Of a DNA stretch of 64,000 nt, positions 34,510 to 44,157 are shown in pieces. Origin of the DNA: Chitinophaga ginsengisoli (GTDB lineage: Bacteria > Bacteroidota > Bacteroidia > Chitinophagales > Chitinophagaceae); assembly GCF_003014595.1 (NCBI RefSeq), contig NZ_PYGK01000012.1, positions 1-64,000 of the forward strand, read 5' to 3'. The notes beneath the pieces were generated by a model that saw only the letters and a list, made by a program, of their open reading frames with translations, was not told where the DNA came from and did not search any database. Made by a program: the position numbers and the translations under genes. Within the stretch, counting starts at the first letter, position 1; each line of letters begins with the position of its first letter.

Positions 34510-35502
34510 ATGAAATGTAGACCCGCACTAATTGTTTGTTGCCTGGCAACTACAATTATTTCCTATTCCTGCAACAAAGCAGCCCTTGATCAAGCCCCGG
34601 TGCAGCCCGCACCACTTCCGGCAGGTAAAAAAATTGTCAGCGTCGTCCTCGGTGGAGAACTCAAGACCAGTGAGTCTACCTTACCCGGTGGCAGGCAACT
34701 GCACAACTATGTACTGGCTAAAACATTGCGAGATAGTACTATCTATGCGATAGATGTCCGCACGCCCGATTTAACGCCATACGCCTCCGGAATATTTAAC
34801 AACCCGGATAATATAAAGATCGAATTGCCGACAGATTCGAGCTTTATAATAACAGCCGCCGCATTCAAGAGAGGAACCGGCTTCGGATTGTATTATACCC
34901 TGGCCGACGGTTATGGCCAGATCTTCGACAAACCATTATACAGGAGCCTGCAAAACAAAATGAGGCCTGCAACGAATGTGAACTTCCTGGCAGACCTGAC
35001 CCGCACTGCTCTCTTCGGCGAAGACACTGTCTCAATAACCAGCGCATTCTTTCCAGAGATGGACACTTACATAGGCACAGCCAATGTAAAAGCAGATACT
35101 TCCCAACTGCTAACCCTCCCGTTAAAAAGAGCGGTATTTGGTATCAGGTTTAACGCTATTAACTTCACTGATGGTAAACTGATCGTGGCATATGAGAACT
35201 CAATGCGAACGCAGACTTTTACACCTGAAGATATCAGCAGCAGCCTGCGCATCTATACTGCTGATGATTTCCGCAGAGGTGATCTGGTTACTTCATGGGA
35301 ACGGATCTTGTTTGTACTCAAGTGGCAAAGAGCAGATGGCACTGTTATTACCCTGGGTGAAAAGGAATTGCTTCCACCAGCCAGAAACCACATGGTAACG
35401 GTAAATGTCACATTACCGACAACCATCAATACAGTCAACAATGGCCTGAATATAACACTCACAGACACTGACTGGACCAGCTCAGAAACCATCAACTTAT
35501 AA
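34510..35502 (+). CDS. Lipoprotein of unknown function, tandem paralogue A
   Basis: 330 residues with a lipoprotein signal (VCCLATTIISYSC, Cys20). The body is beta-rich and repeats the plan of the following gene: LGGELKTSES, RDSTIYAIDVR, TPYASGIF, AFKRGTGFGLYY, FFPEMDTYIG, RIYTADDFRRGD, LKWQRADGTVITLGEKELLPP and a C-terminal TVNVTLP. No known family is recognised; the predicted beta-sandwich content and exported location resemble surface fimbrillin-like proteins, but this is only an impression. It follows the two-component operon by about 150 bp and precedes its paralogue by 16 bp. Confidence 0.8.
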   Translation: MKCRPALIVCCLATTIISYSCNKAALDQAPVQPAPLPAGKKIVSVVLGGELKTSESTLPGGRQLHNYVLAKTLRDSTIYAIDVRTPDLTPYASGIFNNPDNIKIELPTDSSFIITAAAFKRGTGFGLYYTLADGYGQIFDKPLYRSLQNKMRPATNVNFLADLTRTALFGEDTVSITSAFFPEMDTYIGTANVKADTSQLLTLPLKRAVFGIRFNAINFTDGKLIVAYENSMRTQTFTPEDISSSLRIYTADDFRRGDLVTSWERILFVLKWQRADGTVITLGEKELLPPARNHMVTVNVTLPTTINTVNNGLNITLTDTDWTSSETINL

Positions 35503-35518
35503 CAGGAAACCTTTACCC

Positions 35519-36514
35519 ATGAACTTAAGAAACAAATCAATTATACTTATATGCAGCCTGGCTATCAGCCTGTGCTATTCCTGTAAAAAATCACAGGATA
35601 CTACCCCTACCCCATCATCACCTGTAGAAACTGTAAAGTTAAGCATACACCTCGGTGGTATCAGTACCGTAGAAACCCCGATGAACGGCAGGAAAGCGGG
35701 TATCAATACGGCGACAAGAGATATGTATGACAGCACCATTTATGTGGTAGATGTACGCAATGGTTCAACACCTTATGCACAGGGACTATTCGACAGATTA
35801 GGTACAATTACCTTGCAGGTACCTAAAAATTCTACCCAGACCATCAATGTTGCGGTAATGAAAAGAGGAACCGGTCTTGGCCTGTATACAGCTGGCATGG
35901 CTGGCGGCTACCAGTACTTTTATTCTCCTTTCAACAGAAGGCTGATGAATGATCTTGAATACGGCGATCAGGTTGCCAATTCACCCTGGGTACTGGACCC
36001 CGCTTTTATGTCAGCTATGTCTAATATCACTCTTCGTCGTGATCTCTTTTCAGGAGATCAGGAGAACTACTACTATTCAGAGCTTGACAGTTATTTCTCC
36101 ACTACGACTCTAACAGTAGGCGATACTGCGACAGCTGTAGATATCCCGATGAAAAGGATCAGTTTCGGTATTCAATACCAGTCAACGAACTTTAAGGAAG
36201 GGATGCTGATCGCGGAATATGACAGCCTGATGAAGTCGCAGTATTTCTTCCCTGAAAACATTTCAAGCGGTATGCATGTCTATACGGCTAATGCTTTCAG
36301 ATTTGGTGATGATCTGGGCAACGAAAAAATACATCTTACCCTGAAGTGGCAGAAGATAAATGGTAGCATCGTTACGCTAGGTGAAAAGTATTTAACACCT
36401 AAGCGTAATTCCCTGACCACTATTAATGTCACAATGCCTGAACCAACAATCATAAAACCGCTGATAGAACTGACGGATACTACCTTTGTTGGCAATGAAG
36501 ACGTTTATTTCTAA
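35519..36514 (+). CDS. Lipoprotein of unknown function, tandem paralogue B
   Basis: 331 residues with a lipoprotein signal (ICSLAISLCYSC, Cys22). It shares the same ordered motifs as the gene before it: LGGISTVET, DSTIYVVDVR, TPYAQGLF, VMKRGTGLGLY, FFPENISSGMHVYTANAFRFGDD, LKWQKINGSIVTLGEKYLTP and TINVTMP. Overall similarity is moderate, so the duplication is old. Both probably form one two-gene operon ended by the strong terminator at 36536. The function is unknown; the paired conservation suggests two subunits of one surface structure. Confidence 0.8.
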   Translation: MNLRNKSIILICSLAISLCYSCKKSQDTTPTPSSPVETVKLSIHLGGISTVETPMNGRKAGINTATRDMYDSTIYVVDVRNGSTPYAQGLFDRLGTITLQVPKNSTQTINVAVMKRGTGLGLYTAGMAGGYQYFYSPFNRRLMNDLEYGDQVANSPWVLDPAFMSAMSNITLRRDLFSGDQENYYYSELDSYFSTTTLTVGDTATAVDIPMKRISFGIQYQSTNFKEGMLIAEYDSLMKSQYFFPENISSGMHVYTANAFRFGDDLGNEKIHLTLKWQKINGSIVTLGEKYLTPKRNSLTTINVTMPEPTIIKPLIELTDTTFVGNEDVYF

Positions 36515-36535
36515 CGATGGCAGATATTATAATAC

Positions 36536-36577
36536 AAAAGCAGGAAGCCCCGTATTTATACGAGGCTTCCTGCTTTT
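36536..36577. terminator. Bidirectional terminator between convergent operons
   Basis: A perfect 14-bp stem (AAAAGCAGGAAGCC / GGCTTCCTGCTTTT), with an inner CGTAT/ATACG extension, has an A-run on one side and a T-run on the other. It serves both the lipoprotein pair and the glycan-utilisation operon. Confidence 0.9.
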
Positions 36578-36590
36578 ATGATCAGGGTGA

Positions 36591-39500
36591 TTACTTCTTC
36601 CTGTAGGCACTTCCATGATATATCTCCTTTATATCTTCGCCGGATAGTGGTGTAGCAAACACTTTCGCTTCATCCATATACCCATTGAATATCCTTTGAA
36701 AAGGAAACTCCTCATTCCTGCCCAGCGTCCATTTATTTGACACAGATAAATTTGCATGCCCTTCAGGTATTGTAAACCCTTTCAGCTCTCCATCGATATA
36801 TATCTTCAGGCTGTCTCCATCACAAACGCCAGCAATATGATGCCAATGGTCTTTCCAGTTATCAGGCAATGGTACCGTAACATCACCTCTTCCCCAACCG
36901 CCTGCAAAGAAGGTCAGTGTTCTGCCATCAGCAACCTGCAGTACATGTGTATCCCCCTTGGTAAAGATATCTACCAGTCCATAAGTTGTAGTTGTAGGAT
37001 ATACCCATGCCATCATGGTAATAGTCGTTCCCATCACATCCAGGCTGCGGGCATTAGACACCTCTACATAACAGTCCTTTCCCAGCAATAATTTACCGGA
37101 CTCCTTATGACCGCCGTCTCCCAAAATATGTCCGTGATTCCCCAGACCAGAACTATCTGACAAAAGATGGCCAGACAGCCCGGCTGTTGACAGATCCAGC
37201 AGGACAGCATCTTTATTTACTGTATATACCTTACATCTTTGCGCTACATCCGCAATACTTACAGTATGCCAGCCTTCCTTCGCCATAGGAAACTCCCGGG
37301 AAAGCGTTTTCTCCTGTCCCGGCTCCAGGGTGATCTTTTCCGTCATCAGCACCTGCTTGTCCAGTTTTAGCGGCACCAGGAAAGTACGGGGCATCCAGCC
37401 GGTATTCTGTACAGTAAACGCCACCTGCTGCTTGTCTCCTTTCCTGACAAGCGCCTGCAGCATCAGGTCTTTTATCTCAGGACCAGCAGGTAACGCGTGA
37501 TCAGGCTTGTTCACCTGTACGGTCATCGCATGCTCTCCATTCAATGTAATATGTGCATTGCCCAAACGGTAAAGGCGGCAAGGGATCGAATCAGTTACTG
37601 TTTCCCCCTGTCCTGCCATGCAATTCTTAGCCCCATATACTTTTCCATCCACCAGCAGCTCCACCCTTTTAGTGCCGAGACTACCCTTATTCTGCACAGA
37701 GAACCGCACATAGAAAGGATCATTCGGTTCCACCTTGCTGACAGCAACTGAGGGATGAAGGATCTCAAAATATGACCGTCCACTGGTATCCCGCACCAGC
37801 CACTTATTTGCAGGAGACGCATCCATGTCAAATACCATCTCACCACCCTGCGCGATCAGTGCATGCGGTATGCTAATCTTGCTGTAAGGACGATGATTGA
37901 TGGTCAGCGATTTTATATAAGGATACTGCACATGTGTACGTTTTATGACGAAGTCCCTGCCGTGCTGCAGGTGAATACGCAGGGTATCAAAAGCAGGCAC
38001 ACCAACGGTATATTCCGGCCATCCGGGACAGACAGGATAAATACCCATGGCACTCAGCACATACCAGCTGGAAGTAGATCCCAGGTCATCATTCCCCGGT
38101 AATCCACCAGGTGTTGCCTTAAATCTCGTCTGCATAATATTCCTCACCCATTGCTGTGTTTTATGGGGCGCATTGGCAGCATTAAACAGATAAGGTACAT
38201 GAAACACCGTCTCGTTGTCAAATGTAATATGACCATGGCTCATGGCTGTATCCAGGCGTTCAGTGAAAAGTTTATCGCCACCCATCAGGTTCACCAGGTC
38301 TCTTGTATGCTGCGGTGCAAAATAGGAATACACCCATTTGTCGCCTTCCTTATAACCGGTATTGCCCGGTTCCGTTTTAAACTCATTTCCCTGGCGTGGT
38401 AACGTGAACATGTCCTGCGGATGAAATAGATTCCGGTACTGGTAACTCCTCTTCATCAGCAATTGCTGATCATGGTCATTATGCATGATCTGTCCTGCAA
38501 ACTCCGCCAGCGCCCAGTCGTCATAGGCATATTCCACCGTACGTGTAACAGATTCAGGATAAGAGAAAGGGATATATCCGTTTTGCTGGAACACAGCCAG
38601 ATCATTTTGTATAAATGGCGTATCCACAATACTCTTCTTCATAGCAGCATATGCCAGCGCACTGTCAATACCAGGTACTCCTTTCAGGTAGGAATCCACG
38701 ATGATGGGCACCGCATGGTTACCTGTCATGCTCTCTATAGGCAGATAACCTGTCTGCTGATAAATGTCCAGCATAGACAACACCATATCCCGCTGCTTTT
38801 CCGGGTACAACAGACTCAATAAAGGATGCAGGGAACGGAAAGTATCCCATGGAGAGAAGCCGCCATATGCCGCACGACCGCTTACCATATGCACCTTTCC
38901 ATCCCTTTCTCTGTAATTACCATCTACATCAGAGATGATCCATGGCATTAACATGGCATGGTATAAGGCAGTATAGAAGATGGTCTTATTAGCTTCGTTC
39001 TTATCAACTATATCCACAACAGACAAGACCTTCGCCCATTTCTGACGGGTATCCTGTCTTAACTGGTCAAAACTAACCGCCCCTTCTGCAGCAATATTCC
39101 TTTCTGCACTTTCTTTACTTACATTCGAAACACTTACATGCAGGATGATCTGCTTAGTCTTTTCACCTGCCGCAAACTTCACCAGGTATCCACCGGTTAC
39201 GGGCTGCTTCTCCAGATAGGGTTCACTAAAATGGAAAGCAGCATTGAACGGATCACCGTCATTTATAAATATTTGTGGTACACTATGCGCAGCGAACGTA
39301 AAACGGAACATACCCGTACGCTCACTGGCCGTAACTTCCACAAGGGTATTATTATCCCTGAACAGTACACTATAATATCCCGGGGAAGCCTTTTCATCTG
39401 CATGCGAAAATGCCCGTTGATAATCCACCAGCCGGAATGCAGTACCATTGGCAACTGGCATCACCTGCAGTACTCCTGTAGACCCACCGGGGAAACCACT

Positions 39501-39809
39501 GTTATGCCCCAGACAAGTGAAAAAGCTAATCGCCTTTCTACTGTAATCATACCCTCCGACGTTTCCACTCCGGGTTTCAGGCGTCAGCTGAATATATCCC
39601 CAGGGCGCTACTGCACCGGGATAAGTCCCGCCCTCACTTCCCCATTTGGTAAACACACTGCTTTTTGCAGTGCCGATAAAAGGATCTACATAATCAACAG
39701 GCGCTTTTTTCTGCGCAGACACCTGACCGCCTGCAAAAAGACTGAATATGATTGTCCACCCGGTAAATACATTGATACGCCTGACGTTGGCAGAGAAGAT
39801 TACATTCAC
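36591..39809 (-). CDS. GH92-family alpha-mannosidase fused to a LamG-like domain
   Basis: 1072 residues with a signal peptide (cleaved near VSAQ, residue 33). Residues about 38-690 are the GH92 module: YVDPFIGT, GGTYPGAVAPWGYIQLTPETR (60-80), CLGHNSGFPGG, SPWDTFRSLHPL (319-330), the NE pair at 532-533 before HVPYLFN, and GNDDLGS (572-578), which hold the known catalytic acid and calcium/base positions. Two CARDB-like segments follow (about 695-765 and 785-860), then a LamG/concanavalin-like domain (about 875-1065). GH92 enzymes remove alpha-mannose in a calcium-dependent inverting reaction. The LamG addition is unusual and suggests carbohydrate anchoring. Last gene of the operon. Confidence 0.92.
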   Translation of the reverse strand: MNVIFSANVRRINVFTGWTIIFSLFAGGQVSAQKKAPVDYVDPFIGTAKSSVFTKWGSEGGTYPGAVAPWGYIQLTPETRSGNVGGYDYSRKAISFFTCLGHNSGFPGGSTGVLQVMPVANGTAFRLVDYQRAFSHADEKASPGYYSVLFRDNNTLVEVTASERTGMFRFTFAAHSVPQIFINDGDPFNAAFHFSEPYLEKQPVTGGYLVKFAAGEKTKQIILHVSVSNVSKESAERNIAAEGAVSFDQLRQDTRQKWAKVLSVVDIVDKNEANKTIFYTALYHAMLMPWIISDVDGNYRERDGKVHMVSGRAAYGGFSPWDTFRSLHPLLSLLYPEKQRDMVLSMLDIYQQTGYLPIESMTGNHAVPIIVDSYLKGVPGIDSALAYAAMKKSIVDTPFIQNDLAVFQQNGYIPFSYPESVTRTVEYAYDDWALAEFAGQIMHNDHDQQLLMKRSYQYRNLFHPQDMFTLPRQGNEFKTEPGNTGYKEGDKWVYSYFAPQHTRDLVNLMGGDKLFTERLDTAMSHGHITFDNETVFHVPYLFNAANAPHKTQQWVRNIMQTRFKATPGGLPGNDDLGSTSSWYVLSAMGIYPVCPGWPEYTVGVPAFDTLRIHLQHGRDFVIKRTHVQYPYIKSLTINHRPYSKISIPHALIAQGGEMVFDMDASPANKWLVRDTSGRSYFEILHPSVAVSKVEPNDPFYVRFSVQNKGSLGTKRVELLVDGKVYGAKNCMAGQGETVTDSIPCRLYRLGNAHITLNGEHAMTVQVNKPDHALPAGPEIKDLMLQALVRKGDKQQVAFTVQNTGWMPRTFLVPLKLDKQVLMTEKITLEPGQEKTLSREFPMAKEGWHTVSIADVAQRCKVYTVNKDAVLLDLSTAGLSGHLLSDSSGLGNHGHILGDGGHKESGKLLLGKDCYVEVSNARSLDVMGTTITMMAWVYPTTTTYGLVDIFTKGDTHVLQVADGRTLTFFAGGWGRGDVTVPLPDNWKDHWHHIAGVCDGDSLKIYIDGELKGFTIPEGHANLSVSNKWTLGRNEEFPFQRIFNGYMDEAKVFATPLSGEDIKEIYHGSAYRKK

Positions 39810-39879
39810 GATTGTATGACTTGCTTCTCTTAAAAGTAGACATATTTTCCTGTTAAAGAAATATATTTATCCGCAACTA

Positions 39880-41835
39880 TTACCATTTCAATGCCATCTG
39901 CCGCTCCAGGAAGCCATAGCCATAACCCACTGTGATACGGTCATCTTTGTGGACAGGCACTGTTCCGCTATCGAGTACCAGCCCTTCCTGGTTTGTACGC
40001 AGCTTCCCTTTAAAGGTCATACTATTGTTTTCCGCTACCGCGGATACGATGCCTTTCTTTACGCCGTTCACATACACGGTCAGCGGTAAGGTATTACTGT
40101 TCGTCACCGGTGCCTGCCAGCTGATATACAGACCGTCTTTTTTCTTTTCGAAAGACTGCGGGCGATTGTCATACCAGCTCAATACAGCCAGGCTCATATT
40201 CCAGGCAGTATTGTGATTCACCCACCCTTCCAGGTGCCTGTCATTCGCCAATGGATTGAAGGGATACATTTCTGTTCCCGGCAGGCAGCTGATAGAACCA
40301 CGGGAGAGCTCCAGTCTGGCGCAGGCGTCCTCCATATAACCTCTGGGATACCCTTTGGATATACCACTGAATCCATTTTCCGGGTGATGGGCAGCATGTG
40401 CGTTCAGCGGATTGCGGCCATACAGATTGTCAAAATGCGCAAAACCTATCTGCTCCAGCCGTTGCTTCTTCGGCATATCTTTAATGATGGCAGCGGCCAG
40501 CAGTGCCGATGCAGGAAAACCAGCCACATTCCCTACTTCATTAAATTCCGGCACTGTCCAGTTACTGTCCAGATCATATCTCCTGAAATCCCAGGCATTA
40601 TTGGACCTGCTGATTACAATGTCCGCCCACTCAGCAATTTTCTTCCGGAGCCCTGCAGGCGCCTGGTCTCCATATTGTAATTGGTACATGGCTATTCCCG
40701 ACATCAGCATATGTTCACTCATACGCTGTCCCTTTGTTACCAGGGGGTCCTGCAAGGAAAGAGAATCAACCATCCAGGTAGTTTGTTTGTTAGCAGCCTT
40801 CTTATAATCCTCCGCTTCCGGCCAATGCTCCCGCTCTGCCACCTCGTACATCAGCAGGTTAGGCAGCACAGAGAAACCCGGTGCATGCCGACCTTTGGAG
40901 GTTCCTATTTCCCGTTGAATATCCAGTAATCCTACCTGCGTCCAGTGCTGTCGTACAAATTGAGACACGTTCTCATAAAAGCTATGGGAGAACCATTTAT
41001 CCAGGTAAGGATAAGCATACAGGAAGAAGGCCAGCTGTGCCAGCGTCTGCGGATGTAACTGGCGAGGCAGCGGGTCCTTACTGGGATCCCTCGTTTCAGG
41101 ATTCACCATGTAATAACCTACTCCCCAGTGCAGGTCCATGATCACATCTGGTATATGATCGCCGATAGGCTTTTCAATGGTAGTAAAATACTTCCTGGCT
41201 GCATCCATCGCTGTTTCATCATTGGGCGATTTCACCAGCTTATAGTCAGGACTCATCACTATTGTCTTCAGACTATCATATGAGATGGTGGCAGGCATCG
41301 CATCGTATACTGCCGGATTGGAGAGATACATCCAGATCAGGGAGGGAATCTCATAAGAGTAGTAAGTCCCATCTCTCCACGGACAACCACCATAGGCAGA
41401 ATGATGCGTTCCTGTAATACTCCTGGTATCGTTCATAAACCAGACGGAAGGATGCAATCCCTCTTTCTCAATCAGGTAAGGCGCTATCTTAAAAGGATAG
41501 GACACGCCTTCCGGCAAGGTCCCCCCTTTCACATGCACTACATATGACTGGTGAATATCAGCTGGCTTGAAACCAGTAAAATCTCCCACGCCTTTCACCA
41601 TTTTCCCTTTGTATAACGGTGTGTTACTTCCTTCGGCTGTAATATAAAAATCAGCCGTTCCCTGCATGGCTGTCGGCGCTGTAAATCTTTTGGGCGCATT
41701 ACTGTTATAGCCGGTCTGGCTGACGCATACCCAATGTTTGTCGGGATGAAAAGTAGTCTCCTGCGAATAGACAGCTGTTACAGTCAGCAGCTGTATGGTC
41801 ATTACTCCAAAAACTGATTTGAATAACTTAAGCAT
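39880..41835 (-). CDS. Putative GH9-like glycan-active enzyme with N-terminal Ig-like domain
   Basis: 651 residues with a signal peptide (VTAVYSQ, cleaved near residue 25). The start of the mature protein (WVCVSQTGYNSNAPKRFT) resembles the Ig-like CelD_N module that precedes GH9 catalytic domains. The rest is helix-rich with aromatic clusters (GGCPWRDGTYYSYEIPSLIWMYLSN, VIMDLHWGVGYYM, NPLNAHAAHHPENGFSGISKGYPRG) consistent with an (alpha/alpha)6 barrel. GH9 catalytic motifs are not clearly preserved, so it may be a distinct family. It lies 70 bp upstream of the GH92 gene and 22 bp downstream of the FAD oxidoreductase gene. The substrate is unknown. Confidence 0.6.
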   Translation of the reverse strand: MLKLFKSVFGVMTIQLLTVTAVYSQETTFHPDKHWVCVSQTGYNSNAPKRFTAPTAMQGTADFYITAEGSNTPLYKGKMVKGVGDFTGFKPADIHQSYVVHVKGGTLPEGVSYPFKIAPYLIEKEGLHPSVWFMNDTRSITGTHHSAYGGCPWRDGTYYSYEIPSLIWMYLSNPAVYDAMPATISYDSLKTIVMSPDYKLVKSPNDETAMDAARKYFTTIEKPIGDHIPDVIMDLHWGVGYYMVNPETRDPSKDPLPRQLHPQTLAQLAFFLYAYPYLDKWFSHSFYENVSQFVRQHWTQVGLLDIQREIGTSKGRHAPGFSVLPNLLMYEVAEREHWPEAEDYKKAANKQTTWMVDSLSLQDPLVTKGQRMSEHMLMSGIAMYQLQYGDQAPAGLRKKIAEWADIVISRSNNAWDFRRYDLDSNWTVPEFNEVGNVAGFPASALLAAAIIKDMPKKQRLEQIGFAHFDNLYGRNPLNAHAAHHPENGFSGISKGYPRGYMEDACARLELSRGSISCLPGTEMYPFNPLANDRHLEGWVNHNTAWNMSLAVLSWYDNRPQSFEKKKDGLYISWQAPVTNSNTLPLTVYVNGVKKGIVSAVAENNSMTFKGKLRTNQEGLVLDSGTVPVHKDDRITVGYGYGFLERQMALKW

Positions 41836-41857
41836 AAATATCCGTTAACATGATTCG

Positions 41858-44134
41858 TTAATAACATCTTACTGCAAACATACCCGCCGGTGTTCCGCCG
41901 TGTGTGCCTTTTACATGCACGGTCAGCTTATCTGTTTCCAGTGGCTCTTTTAATACGATGCGTTGTAAAGACTGATGATTGTCTGTCACCTTCACCACCG
42001 GTTCATTCCTGTCATTACAGATCACAAAAGTGTCCACACAGAAAGGCATCGCTCTTTCAGGATGATGATAAATGACGTTCTCCATCGGATGATCAAAGTC
42101 GGTATCAAACACCAGTTCTATTGTCCGGATGGTTTTCTTTTCCGGCCAGCTAAGGGTCAGCTTAGGATCCGTATCGTTCTTATCGGCCAGCCAGATATTA
42201 GGCTGATATGTAGGACGATTGATACCATTCCGCACATTCTCTGCTCCAAACAAAGCAATACCTGCAGGAACATCCATGGCGAGGTTCTTACCCGCAGGGC
42301 GCCGTTCCGGGCACCAGAATTCAAATGCTTCCACACCAATATCTTCAGTAGGTGTCTGCGCTCCATAGTTGGACACCGCAGGGTTTGTTTTATTGAATAC
42401 CGAAAGAAGGCCACTGATCCGTTCACTGCTGCTCCCCAGACTAACAGCTTCATTCTTCATAAAACAGAGAAAGATATAATTGTCATCTGGCAACACCGCA
42501 TCAAAGGATAATGTCACTGCCTGCGCTCCTTTCTTCAAAGGGATCACCAGTTCCTGCAGAATAAGATCCGGTGTATGATGCACTGGCCTGCTACTGGTGC
42601 GAAGGGATACCTGTAAGACAGTGTCTTCTCTTGCATCTGCATACACCGTCATAGAAGGGATATTCCCTGCTTTTAAAGGTAACATCTGCCCCATCGCAGC
42701 ATGCAAATGAATACTGTCCCCATCAGGATGAAGCTGACGTAATACATACTCACTGCTGGCTGTTATAAGCGCATCCCTTACCAGGTCATGCTGATCGTGA
42801 GAAATAACTTCCGGAATATGCTGCCCCGTCCTGATCAGTCTTGATTGCAATTCATGTAGCCATTCCTCGTTTAACAGCTGCCTGGGTTGTATATCATATT
42901 GCCGGCACAACACTGCCGCCATTCCCACCGCCTGCGCTCCACAGGCGCCTGTACCCATTACCCTGCTGGACCCAAATGCTACATGCGAAGCACTGATAAT
43001 GCGCCCTGCCAGGAACAGATTACTGATATTATGACTATAAAAACAACGGTAAGGTATCTGGTAAATGCCTTTACTATGCCACTGATTACAGGAAGGTTTT
43101 TCGCTGAACACACCATCCGCAGGATGCAGGTCGATAGACCATCCTCCATACGCCACTGCATCGTAATGCGTACGCTGTTCAATGATGTCCTGCTGCCGCA
43201 ACATATAATCCCCTTCAAAACGGCGGCTCTCCCGCTTGCCTGGTATCTGCCCCACCCATTCCAGGGTCATGGTTTCCGCTTCCGGAAAATGCCCCGAGTT
43301 CTTAATATAATTCCAGATACCATACACTACTTTCCAGAGCTCCCATTTAATGGTCTCCGTTTCATGTATGGTGTCCAACCGTCCGCCATATTCTATCCAC
43401 CACAGCTGACAACCATGGTCCTGACTATTGATACGTTTATACTTAGGGATGGCTGTAATATCTTTCAGTGCATAGGCAGGAGGAACAAAGACCGTAGGAC
43501 GTCCCGTATCTTTTGTATAAAAGTATAAGGAATGCCCCAGCAGCTCTCCATATTCGGCACTCGGCGCGAATTTCTCACCGAATTCCTTTTCTCTTTCCGC
43601 CCCCATCCGAAAGGCGGCTCCTGCCAGAAAACCAATAATTCCATCGCCGGAAGCATCACAGAAAAGAGGGGCTTTCAGTTCGTATAGGGTGCTATTCTGA
43701 CTACAGAATGCTCTCACATGATCGATGATAGCAGCATTCTTTTTTGCCACTTCAAATACGGCTGTATTCAGCAATAACCTGATATTCGGTTCACTGGTCA
43801 CCTTCTCCAGCAGAATGGTATCATAGATCAGCGGATTGCCATCCGGGTTCCGCCACATATTCTCTGTCATGATCTCATCTGCCACACCTCCTTCCCTTGC
43901 CCAGCGATTGTTGTTGCCCATATGTGAAGTAGCACCCAGCACCCATAGTCTAACTTCGCTCGAAGAGTTGCCTCCCAGCACGGGCCTGTCCTGTACCAGC
44001 ACTACACGAATACCTTCCCGGGCAGCCGTAATAGCACAGCATACGCCGGCCAGTCCGCCACCCGTGACTATCAGATCTGCATCATACCGATCTGTTCTTA
44101 ATTGCCTGCCTTCGCTGGCTTGTTCTTTCATCAT
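41858..44134 (-). CDS. FAD-dependent oxidoreductase (FAD_oxidored type) with C-terminal beta domain
   Basis: 758 residues and no signal peptide, so cytoplasmic. The N-terminal Rossmann motif GGGLAG (25-30) continues into QDRPVLGGNSSSEVRLWV, GVADEIMTENMW and FCDASGDGIIGFLAGAAFRMG. The second FAD contact is GRIISASHVAFGSSRVMGTGACGAQAVGMAA. This is the FAD_oxidored pattern, seen in many enzymes misannotated as xanthan lyase. Residues about 460-758 form a beta-rich, carbohydrate-binding-like region. It sits in an operon with a symporter and glycan enzymes, so an oxidation of an imported sugar is likely. A second Met at residue 2 is an equal start. Confidence 0.85.
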   Translation of the reverse strand: MMKEQASEGRQLRTDRYDADLIVTGGGLAGVCCAITAAREGIRVVLVQDRPVLGGNSSSEVRLWVLGATSHMGNNNRWAREGGVADEIMTENMWRNPDGNPLIYDTILLEKVTSEPNIRLLLNTAVFEVAKKNAAIIDHVRAFCSQNSTLYELKAPLFCDASGDGIIGFLAGAAFRMGAEREKEFGEKFAPSAEYGELLGHSLYFYTKDTGRPTVFVPPAYALKDITAIPKYKRINSQDHGCQLWWIEYGGRLDTIHETETIKWELWKVVYGIWNYIKNSGHFPEAETMTLEWVGQIPGKRESRRFEGDYMLRQQDIIEQRTHYDAVAYGGWSIDLHPADGVFSEKPSCNQWHSKGIYQIPYRCFYSHNISNLFLAGRIISASHVAFGSSRVMGTGACGAQAVGMAAVLCRQYDIQPRQLLNEEWLHELQSRLIRTGQHIPEVISHDQHDLVRDALITASSEYVLRQLHPDGDSIHLHAAMGQMLPLKAGNIPSMTVYADAREDTVLQVSLRTSSRPVHHTPDLILQELVIPLKKGAQAVTLSFDAVLPDDNYIFLCFMKNEAVSLGSSSERISGLLSVFNKTNPAVSNYGAQTPTEDIGVEAFEFWCPERRPAGKNLAMDVPAGIALFGAENVRNGINRPTYQPNIWLADKNDTDPKLTLSWPEKKTIRTIELVFDTDFDHPMENVIYHHPERAMPFCVDTFVICNDRNEPVVKVTDNHQSLQRIVLKEPLETDKLTVHVKGTHGGTPAGMFAVRCY

Positions 44135-44157
44135 ACATTTCTTTTTTGATTCCCGGT

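Noticed and set aside
39138..39833. Plus-strand open frame of 231 codons opposite the GH92 gene
   Set aside because: It lies antisense to the conserved GH92 catalytic region and shows no family signature.
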